Source: Liolophura sinensis
Lineage: Eukaryota > Mollusca > Polyplacophora > Chitonida > Chitonidae
Assembly: GCF_032854445.1 (NCBI RefSeq)
Contig: NC_088295.1
Location: 19,579,385 to 19,643,384, forward strand
Length of the DNA stretch: 64,000 nt
Direction: 5' to 3'
Both the position numbers and the translations under genes were made by a program. Positions 1-17,069 of the stretch are shown here, one piece after another (within the stretch, counting starts at the first letter, position 1; every line of letters begins with the position of its first letter). The notes beneath the pieces are model-generated. The model saw only the letters and a program-made list of their open reading frames with translations. It was not told where the DNA came from and searched no databases.

Positions 1-182
1 GTAAGCATTTATAGGTAAGTTCAGAGAAAACTGAATTGCCTCCTGAAGTCATTTAGTACAATACATGCCTTTCCTCAGAATTACAACAATACCTCAGGGG
101 AAAAGGCCAATACCATAGGAGGCTCTCAGGCACGCAACTTTGCGACACCACCCCTAGCCTCCACTTGTACATCATATTTCTA

Positions 183-6497
<6,315 letters not shown>

Positions 6498-6566
6498 GCT
6501 GTCCGGCGTATTCCTGCATGTGAGTGAGGACGAGAGAGCCTCTTTCTGAATCAGTCGAGAACCAAG
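6498..6566. promoter_or_regulatory. Bidirectional ADH5/METAP1 promoter region with YY1-like motif
   Basis: Only 69 bp separate the two divergent start codons, so both 5' UTRs and the core promoter must overlap here or lie within the first exons. No TATA box is seen. The METAP1 start codon sits inside AAGATGGCGGC (6564-6574), which matches the known YY1 consensus that often overlaps start codons of TATA-less housekeeping genes. Co-regulation of the two genes is inferred. Confidence 0.6.
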
Positions 6567-9500
6567 ATGGCGGCGCCCAGTGTTTTACAGCAAATCTGTG
6601 AAACCCCTGGGTGTGGTACAGAAGCTAAGCTCCAGTGCCCGACATGTATCAAACTAGGGATCAGTGGCTCTTTCTTTTGCTCTCAGGCAAGTCTGATTGT
6701 CTTTGAATTTACCTGCTTGTTACTTGGTGAACTGTATGTCAGAGATGACAACAACAACAGTCAGCAAGTTACAACAACATCACTCCACATGAGTCTCATC
6801 TAACATTAATCTATAACTTGGCTTAAGTAAGATCTATCCTTTAACGCAACTTGTGAGTTTATGTAGTTTTAGTGGCGTTTGGTGATGTACTGTTGCATGT
6901 TGATGAACATGACATGCTTGAGTTTTTCAGTTATTTATTTATATTTTTTATTTACTTGTGTTTTTGCTTTTATCAATCTGTGTTATATGCAATCCGTAAA
7001 AAACCAAGCCAGATGTTCATAGCGTTAGATGCTGAAGCTTTTCAGACTGAAAGATGCTCCTGAAAGACAGGCTCCTTCCAACAAACAACAGTTATACATA
7101 CATATCTCAATTTCTGAATGACTGTGTATAAATTATGCCTTTCATTCTCTGGCCCAACTTTATGGGACTCTTTGCATGTTACTTTTAAACATACAGAAAC
7201 AGTACAGTTACAAACTGTAGTTGAAAAGTATGAACATATAAACATTTTTTTCGTTAATTATTTCTTAGTTCTGTTATTATTTCTTTATTCTTTCCTTACT
7301 GTTAATCATCATTAATCATCTGTATATGTTTCACCACTAGCTGTTTTATTTAGTTATTCCCAACTAGCCTACTACTCTGTATTGTCAGACACATACATAT
7401 GTTGACATATTTCTATATCATTGTTAAATATTAATTTGATGTTCAACATATTGCTTTGTTTATTTTTTCTTCTATCATACAGTGTTAACGTTAATTTAAA
7501 CACGTTTGAAAGTGTGAGTGGATGTTTGAGTGAGAAGTGGATGGGAAGTGGATGTTTAAATGTCCTACAGGAAGATCTGCTGTTTATTGATTGAGATTGA
7601 TTGATTGAGCCCCTTAAAATAAAAGTTACCAATAATCAACACATACCTAAAAAAAGCTCATTAACATGCAACTATGGTCTGAGTCAACAAAGAAAGAACA
7701 CTATTTTGCAAGATGCATGGTGTGAAGAAACTTCCATTATTGATACAGATCTTACGTTTTCATATGAGTGACAGGAATCTGTAAACTGGTTGAGTAGTAA
7801 AGTGATAAGGAGGATGTCCGTAGTAGAGGGACTTATTTGTGTTTCCAGATGGCTGAGCCTGGGAGATGTATCCAGTTCTAAAGAGGCTCCTTATATTTGT
7901 CTTGAAGGGATTAGCCTTTTGTCAAGCTAATGAACTTTCATTTTAATTTGTCCACATTGTTGGTGACTTAATGAGAAACTACATGTATAATGTATTTGCA
8001 AATTATTTTCTTCTAGACATGCTTCAAGGGAAACTGGGGAGAACACAAAAAACTGCACAAGAAGTCTAGTAAGTATACTTTGCGATAGCTTCATTTAATT
8101 TAATTTTTATACCTTTTTGACTTTCGTCTGATTTTATTACAAGAAAATGGGGATGTTGGTTAGAAGTGAACTGAAAAAATTCCAGCAAGGAAGATCCTAT
8201 CTTAATACCTTAAACAAATGCTTTATATTTTAATTTAACACGTTATTGTTTGAATGCATACATGTATATCAAATGCTCTTCATCTGTTATTTGTTTTCAT
8301 TGTGCTATAAGGTCTGACAGCAAGGTGCATGTGATCATGGGTTTCCCCTGGAGCAGAACGCTTTCCTGCCTTTATAATGCTGGTTGTTGTGAAATCAGTG
8401 AAGTATGCTTGAGTATGACATGAAACGCCAAACAAATAAATAAATAAATCTTTCTGTTCCACAGAATCTGAAAACAGTGAATCAAATTCCTTTAACCCAT
8501 GGCCTGGCTTCCGCTTCACAGGGCCATTGAGGCCCGCTCCTGTGGTAAGAATCATGGCCCACACTTTCTCCTGTGCAACATGACAGAACATTATTATCTA
8601 AATTCTCACCATGGTCACCGCCATCTTAGGTGAAATATTCTTGAGTACAGCACCAATCAGATAAATAAATAAAATTATCTGTGTTCTCATTTGAAAAATT
8701 CACATACCCTACTTCTTAAACTGCCTCTGCAGCCAATATTTGGGAACATTCTGAGATAACTGTGGGGTGTAGAAAACTAATTTGCATAGTTTTATGAATG
8801 ATTGTACATTGTAGCGTCAATAGTCTCTGTTGATGTGTGATATCCTTTTCAGCAAAGTGTATGCAAACTAATGAACCACAGGAATTGATCTTCATGGTAC
8901 AAAGAACTTCACCATGTGTATGAACTGTATGATAATAATTTTATAATAGAATATAATATACAACAGTAATATCTTGATGACACCACAAAGAAGTTTTTGT
9001 GCCTGGATGAACTGTAACATTTTCTAATGGGTTATTGCAGACTCCAGTAAGGGAGGTGCCTGACCACATACCCAGACCTGATTATGCTGACAATACAGAG
9101 GGTGAGTCCAGGGAGTTAACAACATACATACATTGTAATGATATTCCAGCTGTATTTTTCATGCACTGGTATAAAAATCTTGACATTTTTGAATAAGTGT
9201 TTGGTGACCAGGGTGGTTAGTGTGCCAGCATGGTGTAATGACCCAGGAGCCACTCACCAGTGCAGTCCCTGTGAGTTCATGTCCAGCTGATGCTGACTTC
9301 CTCTCTGGCCGTACATGGGAAAGTCTGCCATAACCCTGCAGATGGTTTTGGGTTTCCTCTGGGCTCTGTCTGGTTTCCTTCGACCATAATGCTGACCGTT
9401 GTCATACAAGTAAAATATTCTACAATACAGTGAAAAATAGTTTCCTTCATGCTATGAGTGATTAGTAATGTGAAGTTAAAAACCTTGTTAATACTTTAAT

Positions 9501-12500
9501 AGATAGGACATATTTGTTTGTTTTGATAGGTATTCCAATCTCCGAACGCCAGTTCCGTGGAACAACAAGCATCAAAGTTTTGGATGATGAAGAGCAAGAA
9601 GGGATGAGAGTAGCTTGTCTGGTAATTGCTGTATAATACTGAGCCCCACTAAAGCCAAAGGAAGGAATATACCTTCAATAATGCATTATAAAGAAAAAAT
9701 ATTATGTTGAAAAAACATCTGCTTTGCATAGCATATCTGATCTTTAAGAGCATACTATTAATTATTAAAAAAAAAAATAACATCCACTATGAAGTTATTT
9801 CTTTTTTGACACTGGCCAAGCTTTTGCAGAGTTTACAAAAGCATTTATGCTGTTGCATGTCTTTCGGCGTTATACATGCATTGATAAGTTTATTCAACAG
9901 ATTTCTCTATTGCGTACTGTATCTGCCTTTTCAGCTGGGGAGAGAGGTTCTGGATGTTGCAGCTAAAATGCTAAAAGTGGGTGTGACCACAGAGGAGATT
10001 GACAAAGCTGTGCATGAGGTATAGAGCTTCTTTGTTATTTGCTGGATTATTATTGGATTGATTGATGTCCAGAAAAGTCAAGGTTTATATACATAATAAT
10101 TCATTATGTAAATTCAAAGGCAGTTTTTAGTGTCGCGTGTTTGCTGTGATACATGTAGCATTATACTCTTGGTAATGTGTGACGAGTTTGGCAGCTAAGT
10201 GGTTAGAGCATCTGCCTAGAAGCCAGGAGATGCTTGGCGCTCAGAAATGAAAGGTTAGGGCAGGCAGACAGTTGGCCCTGTTGTGAATAATGTGAATTGG
10301 TGGGGTTTCATGTCTGGTGTCTTCGGCATGATGCTTTAGTGGCTGCAGCTGTTAAGCAGCATGGACTCGCCCTGCCTCAAGAGGACACAGTAACACAGGT
10401 GTATCTTTTGCTTGCATTCATCCACAAGATGTGAAGATTTCAGTAACAACTGCTGGATGTATTTCAGGCCTGTATTGATAAAAAAGATAGGATGTTTTCA
10501 GTAATGCCTGTTTTGTGTATTCCAGGCCTGTATTGATCGAGAGTGCTATCCTTCTCCCCTGAACTATTATCAGTTCCCCAAATCCTGCTGCACGTAAGTA
10601 ACTTCCACTTTAAGCTTCATTCTGCTATACCTGAATAGGCTCCAGTCGACCCACCAAGATATACAGGTGGGTTACCTTGGCCAAAAAGGCCAGTGTTGTT
10701 TAGAGCAGCATGTAGAAATACACATTTATGGTGTCTGTTGGCAACAGATCACAACAATATTTCTGGTTGTAGGAAAAACAATGTTCTTTGATGTATGTAT
10801 GCTTATGTATTTGTTTATTTATTTATTTTTTGTTCCTGTTGAAATTCAAGGTTTAATGCTTCTTTGCGCCCCTAAATCTTTTTAAATGTAATTGAGAAAA
10901 ACATTATTTGATGCTGATGGACATTGTAGATAGTACCATCAGAATTTTCAAGTGAATTTTTTTTTAATGAAAGTAAATAAATGAATTAATTAATAAAAAA
11001 TATACAATTCTATGTGTAGATCTGTGAATGAAGTTATTTGTCATGGTATACCTGATCAGAGACCATTGGAGGATGGAGACATCCTTAACGGTAAGTTCTT
11101 AAAGGAAATAATGTTCAGTAAAGTAAAAGATTTTTTTTTTTTTTTAATTTTCCTTTTGAGTATTTAATTATATTCTGAACAGTTAACTGCCCTGACAAAA
11201 CACTGAAGACAAACTTTAGATTTTAGCAAAGGATTAATTTTCAATGGAATCAGTTCATGCCTCAAATTCTTTAGAATTTAAGTCCAGATACATCACCTTT
11301 GCATTGAACTGGGTCGATAAAAATAATGGAGTTTAAAAGAGGAAAGATTTTTGTGTCTGATACCTGTACGGGGTTGTTACGCTGTCTTATAATACAACAC
11401 ATCTGATTTTTTATTTTAGTTGATATATCAGTATATCACAAGAGTTTCCATGGAGATCTGAACGAAACATTCTTTGTTGGGAATGTTGATGAGAAGAGTA
11501 AGAAGCTAGTGAAGACCACGTATGAGTGTTTAGCCATGGCTATCAATGAAGGTACGTCTGTATATGTCAGGGTAGGTACGTTTGTGTCTATGTCAGTGAA
11601 GGTACGCCAGTGTCTATGTCAGTGAAGGTACCTCTGTGTATATATCAGTGAACGTACGTCAGTGAATATACGTCAGTGTATGTGTCAGTGAAGGTATGTC
11701 AGTGTATGAGTCAGTGAACATACGTCAGTGTATATGTCAGTGAACGTACGTCAGTGTATGTGTCAGTGAAGGTACATCAGTGTATATGTCAGTGAACGTA
11801 CGTCAGCGTATGTGTCAGTGAAGGTACGTCAGTGTATATGTCAGTGGAGGTAAGTCAATGTATAGGTCAGTGAAGGTACGTCAGTGTATATGTCAGTGGA
11901 GATACATCTGTGTCCATATCAGTGGAGTTATGTCTGTGTCCATATCAGTGGAATTACATCTGTGTCCATATCAGTGGAGGTACGTCTGCGTCTATATCAG
12001 TGAAGGTACGTCTGATATAGTGAAGGTACGTCCATATCAGTGGAATTACATCTGTGTCCATATCAGTGGAGGTACGTCTGCGTCTATATCAGTGAAGGTA
12101 CGTCTATATCAGTGAAGGTACGTCTGTTTACACACATGTAGGGAATGTCTTGCCACAATGCTGTCTACCTGTACATGGCAGATATGGTGTCACAGACGCC
12201 CAATTATCCATCAGTGTATCTGTATGACCCTCTGTCACACCAATCAAGCTTCTTTATCTACTCTCTAAACCTGTGAAATTGAAGCTGATTTTTCAGTACA
12301 GCTCAGGCTAAAAGTCAGTTGTTTACCGATCGTATCAGGCTATGAGATACTGATTAATGATCTACTGATGCATGACAAACCCTCTACTGAGCTGTGTCGG
12401 AAACCTGCTGAGGCGCGTAGGAATATCATCAGAAGTTGTGAATATAGTTCCATATAACGAAGGTGCGGTCATAGTGTATGCAGTTATGTGAAAATATAAT

Positions 12501-15500
12501 AGCCATGCGACTTCCTTCTGAATCCAGAAAGGGCAATACCACGCACTTCCTGCGTAGGGCATTCCCCCAACGCAGACAGACAGCAGTCTTGTGTGGCCTG
12601 CCTTTGCGTAATCCATCATGCTCATGTCTTATCATTTGTTCCATTTATATAAAGGTGACATCCTTTAACATCATGCATTGATATTACTGCAAGGATCGAG
12701 TAAGCCTCATATCAAAAGAACTAAAAGAAAACAACTGAAAACACCTAAGTTCAGGACAAAATCTGGCATCACCAAGCTGCAGACCTTTCACTGTAGGCTA
12801 CTTACACTTTCACTGTAGGTTAACGGACACATAGGCCTAGCCACAGCCATTTGTGTTTTCAACAAGTAACCTGAAATGGCTGGTGTTTTGGGTTTTTTTT
12901 TTTCATTTGACTGGTGTGTTTACAAAGTTTTCAAGATTAGCCTACATCAGTGATTGCCTACAGACTTAATTAACGAATAGCCACCCAGCTATTCGTGATA
13001 CTTTCTTACACAAGTACAGAAAACACCAAAACATTACTGTCCAAACTGAAAAAATAATGTTTACTAATACGGGTAGAAGCTATTCACATACATTTTACTT
13101 TACCTTTTATTCAAGTTAACAAATAAAATTTAATTTGTGAATTCATCTGGGTGTTGGTTCAAATCATGTATTGTTAAGCGTAAATTAACAAATGAATCCC
13201 ATGAAGGCATTTTATAGTCAAATAGTCAGAAAAGAAATTATCTAAGGTACACTGCGTCCGGTGAGCCAAAAAGTCAAACAAAGTGTGTTGGTGCAAATGG
13301 GAAGTTATTATTCCTTTTTCTGTGGGGGAAAAACCTTCAGAACGAATCATTTTTTTGCTAGATGCGTTTTCTATGTGGGTGCTGTTTCTATATGGTTTTG
13401 TACAACTAAAAATTCTCCACAAAGTCACATAGACAAAATCTAATTTGTCCTGTATCATGTTTTCCTTTTTCACCACTTTTATACACGAAGTTCGTATTGT
13501 GGTTGTTGTTGTTGGGTTTTCTAAACAACTAAGTGGCAGATAATTTTTCACTGGCAGATTACTTCCACAGTAAGGAAAACCTTCTTCCAAAGGAAGCAGT
13601 GAAATATATTTGTCCACTTTTAAACTATTTTTATAGGAGATGATGAAATAGCTGGCTTTGGCAGTTGTGGTGATCCATTACAAATCTTACATGGACCCAC
13701 TTGTAAATCACTACTTAAAAGAAAATTGCCACTTTGTAATCAAAAACACAAACATCAGATGTTTTACTTCAGTTTCATGTATTGTGTTAGCCCTTCAAAA
13801 ATCTTCTAAATCATTCTTACAAAGAACTAGATTTTCCGCGATCCACTTTCCACAGCGAGCACAAAGGCATAACCCTGCTCAGCCACGTGTGTGTTCAGTC
13901 ACAGTGAACGTGTCACTGAATCTGTAGGTGACTCTAAGAACCTGCCAGGTTTTGACTTTTAGCCTGAGCTGTACTGTATTTGTGTCCGTGAATTATTCTT
14001 TGCAGACAAACCTAGTATATAAGTATGACAATTTGACGTTTTACGGTTGTGTTGCAGTGAAGCCAGGTGTACGCTATCGTGAGATGGGTAATATCATTCA
14101 GAAGCACGCTCAAGCTAATGGGTTCTCTGTGGTGAGGAGCTACTGTGGCCATGGCATTCATCAGTAAGTGTCCACAATTGTCAATAAGCGTGTGTGCATT
14201 CATCAGTATCAGCATACATCAGTAAGTGTAGAATATTCACGAGTGGCTACATGCTGTACATTCATCATTAAGTATCAACATTCATCAGTAAGTGTAGAAT
14301 ATTCATGAGTGGCTACATGCTGTACATTCATCATTAAGTATCAACATTCATCAGTAAGTGTAGAATATTCATGAGTGGCTACATGCTGTACATTCATCAT
14401 TAAGTATCAACATTCATCAGTAAGTGTAGAATATTCATGAGTGAGTGGCTACATGCTGTACATTCATCATTAAGTATCAGCATACATCAGCAATTGTAGA
14501 CTATTCATGAGTGAGCGGCTACATGCTGTACATTCATCATTAAGTATCAACATTCATCAGTAAGTGAAGAATATTCATGAGTGGCTACATGCTGTACATT
14601 CATCATTAAGTATCAGCATACATCAGTAAGTGTAGAATATTCATGAGTGAGTGGCTACATGCTGTACATTCATCATTAAGTATCAGCATACATCAGTAAG
14701 TGTAGAATATTCATGAGTGGCTACATGCTGTACATTCATCATTAAGTATCAGCATACATCAGTAAGTGTAGAATATTCGTGAGTGAGTGGCTACATGCTG
14801 TACATTCATCATTAAGTATCAACATTCATCAGTAAGTGTAGAATATTCATGAGTGAGTGGCTACATGCTGTACATTCATCATTAAGTATCAACATTCATC
14901 AGTAAGTGTAGAATATTCATGAGTGAGTGGCTACATGCTGTACATTCATCATTAAGTATCAAAATTCATCATTAAGTGTAGAAAATTCATCAGTAAGTGT
15001 AGAGCATTAGTCACTAAATGTCTGCATTCACCGGTGATTCTTTGTCAATAAGCATCCACATTCATGAGTAAGCGTAGAACATTCCTCATTATATGTCCCC
15101 ATTCCTCATTATATATCCCCGTTCCTCATTATATGTCAACATTCCTCAGTAAGCGTAGAACATTCATCATTGTATGTTCCCATTCCTCATTATATGTCCT
15201 CATTCCTCATTATATTTCTCCATTCCTCATTATATATCAAAATTCCTCAGTAAGCTTAGAACATTCCTCATTATATGTCCCCATTCCTCATTATATGTCC
15301 CCATTCCTCATTATATGTCCCCATTTCTCAGTAAGCATAGAACATTCCTCATTATATGTCCTTATTCCTCGTTATATGTCCCCATTCCTCATTATGTATC
15401 CCCATTCCTCAGTAAGCGTAGAGCATTCCTTATTATGTGTCCCCATTCCTCAGTAAGTGCAGAACATTCATCATTATATGTCCCCCATTCCTCATTATAT

Positions 15501-17069
15501 GTCCCCATTCCTCAATAAGCATAGAACATTAAGCACTAAATGTCCCCATACATCACTAAATGTCTGCATTTATCAGTCACTTTTTGAGTTTGTCAGTAAG
15601 CATCCACATTCATCAGTAAGTGTGCACAATCTTGAATGGGTTCCACATTAATCATTAACCACCCACATTCATAAGAGTGTATCCACAACCATCAGTAAGT
15701 GTCCACATTTATCAGCATGTGTCCAGTGTTTGACTCACTCAGCTTTATTTTATAACAACTATATAATAACATGTCATCAGCAACTATAAATAGAAAACAT
15801 TTTGCTACACTAAAAGCATGATTGGTCTCTTTTGTTCACTATCTTTAGTGAGCTGCTGATTGCTTTCTCTTTGGCCCTTCTTAAATGTAAGTCACCTGTA
15901 CTGTTCATTCACTGTCATAACTTGTCATCTGTTGCGATGTTTCACTAACCAATGGAACTGTTTGCCTTCAGATTATTCCACACCACTCCAAGTGTGCCAC
16001 ACTATGCCAGTAAGTACTGTCCTGTTTATTTTTGGTCTGGGAGGGATGGGTGGTATTTTAACTAACCTATGCTTGGCTCTTGATCAGACACGTTACGGGT
16101 TATACTTAAAATGGAAAATGTTAAAAAAGAAAAAGATAATATTCATAATCTAGCATTGTTATGTGGTTGATCAAAGCTTATGTTAGAAGACAACTGGTAT
16201 CAGCAGTTAAAAATTGTAATTCCAGTTTAGCCACTTTAAATGTTTATATCATTTTTCTTTACAGAAAACAAAGCCATTGGTATAATGAAGCCAGGTCACT
16301 GTTTTACCATAGAGCCAATGATCTCGGAAGGTGGGTGTTTTCTGTGGATGTCAAGATGTTGCAGTGGGGGTGAGGGTGGGATGGAGGTGGGAGTGTGGTG
16401 GGGGGTAGGGGGCAAATGAGGGCGTTAATTGTGGAGTTAGATATGGATTTCCATTACAGACTTGATATTTGAGTACGTCTGCATATTGTCCAGAAAACAG
16501 TTTGCTGGTAGTGATAGAACTGTGCTCAAATATTCTCTGTCAAAGGGGGCGAGGAAAGAAAATCTATTCAGAATGTATGTTACAATGCTGAAAATGTTTT
16601 CTGTGAGAAAATATTGTTTAGAACCACTTCAAAGAAGAATAGCATTGAAGGACTTTCAGATCTTATTGTTAGATATTTTTGGACTCTTTTGGCTGATAGA
16701 GAAATTTTTGCCTGTCTGCCACCCGTTTTTGGTCATAGAGATATTAATGCTTATTTGCCACCTGGTTTGGTCATAGAGAGATTTATGCTTTATATCAGCC
16801 ACCATGTTTCGGTCAAAGAGAGATAAATGCTTATCTGCTGCCTGGTTTTGGTCTACACATTTCATGTGAATTGTAGATGTGTGACACCGGTGTTTTGTAC
16901 AGGTACTTGGCGTGATGAGACATGGCCAGACAACTGGACAGCGGTCACTCAGGATGGAAAGCGGTCAGCCCAGTTTGAACACACATTGCTGGTGACAGAG
17001 ACAGGCTGCGAGGTCCTGACACGACGCAGAGAAAACGACGGCAAACCTCACTTCCTCGACCAGATGTGA
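6567..17069 (+). CDS. METAP1: Methionine aminopeptidase 1 (complete, 13 exons)
   Basis: This ribosome-associated type 1 aminopeptidase removes the initiator methionine from nascent proteins. Exons: 6567-6686, 8017-8068, 8465-8544, 9041-9101, 9530-9621, 9935-10018, 10526-10593, 11020-11090, 11420-11551, 14058-14163, 15972-16009, 16265-16330 and 16903-17069. The sum is 1137 nt, or 378 aa plus TGA, against 386 aa for the human protein. The N-terminal MYND-like zinc finger (about residues 11-55) has all its Cys/His residues. The metal and catalytic residues are His194, Asp211, Asp222, His285, Glu318 and Glu349, each exactly nine below the human numbering. Residues about 58-84 (exon 3) form the least conserved linker. 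Intron 1 uses a GC donor; all others are GT-AG. Introns 9 and 10 carry large minisatellites that begin at the donor sites. The start at 6567 has a good Kozak context and matches the family N-terminus. Confidence 0.97.
8311..8452 (+). mobile_element. 3' part of SINE immediately upstream of METAP1 exon 3
   Basis: Matches the SINE body from the GGTCTGxCAGC segment to the AAACAAATAAATAAATAAA tail. The tail ends 12 bp before the exon 3 acceptor at 8463-8464, so SINE-derived sequence probably supplies part of the branch-point region. Confidence 0.75.
8608..8674 (+). mobile_element. SINE tail fragment downstream of METAP1 exon 3
   Basis: Carries GAAATATTCTTGAGTACAG and the CACCAATCAGATAAATAAAT tail of the same SINE family, 64 bp after the exon 3 donor. 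It is only the 3' end, either 5'-truncated or heavily diverged. Confidence 0.7.
9200..9440 (+). mobile_element. Diverged SINE in METAP1 intron 4
   Basis: Full-length but degraded copy: tRNA-like head with GTGAGTTCATGTCC box B-like sequence, body CTTCCTCTCTGGCCGTACATG, and the ATAATGCTGACCGTTGTCAT segment. The tail is mostly lost. Confidence 0.75.
10185..10405 (+). mobile_element. Second, different tRNA-derived SINE-like element in METAP1 intron 6
   Basis: Begins with a tRNA-like stretch (GGTTAGAGCATCTGCCT, box A-like, then GCCAGGAGATGC). A body follows (TTCGGCATGATGCTT ... GCAGCATGGACTCGCC) that is unlike the other SINEs in this window. Classed as a separate family on sequence alone; boundaries approximate. 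Confidence 0.5.
11541..12130 (+). repeat. 26-bp minisatellite starting at the METAP1 exon 9 donor
   Basis: Roughly twenty imperfect copies of GTCAGTGAAGGTACGTCAGT plus GTATAT. The exon 9/intron 9 junction (ATCAATGAAG|GTACGTCTGTATATGTCA) is itself the first unit, so most units contain a donor-like AAGGTACGT. The rest of intron 9 (12131-14057) shows no feature. Confidence 0.93.
14152..15560 (+). repeat. 66-70-bp and 21-bp minisatellite starting at the METAP1 exon 10 donor
   Basis: The junction CATTCATCA|GTAAGTGT recurs exactly in about a dozen units of 66 bp (70 bp where GTGA is doubled) up to ~15000. From ~15060 a shorter derived unit, CATTCCTCATTATATGTCCC, takes over, interrupted by CATTCCTCAGTAAGCGTAGAA. 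Degenerate copies continue to ~15715. Confidence 0.93.

Noticed and set aside
10195-10240. Possible tRNA gene
   Set aside because: Box A-like sequence only; no cloverleaf could be formed and a SINE body follows. The other tRNA-like heads in the window are likewise SINE 5' ends.
14152-15560. Regular direct repeats resembling a CRISPR array
   Set aside because: Repeats are tandem without unique spacers, inside a eukaryotic intron, and derive from a splice site.
15064-15651. Open frames of up to 130 codons ([13 protein letters not shown] repeats) within METAP1 intron 10
   Set aside because: Products of the 21-bp derivative array; the METAP1 exons splice across it in phase.
15840-15850. Acceptor-like CTTTAG before TGAGCTGC as METAP1 exon 11
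   Set aside because: Gives an immediate frame break; the acceptor at 15971 restores the conserved LFHT..VPHYA peptide with correct phase.
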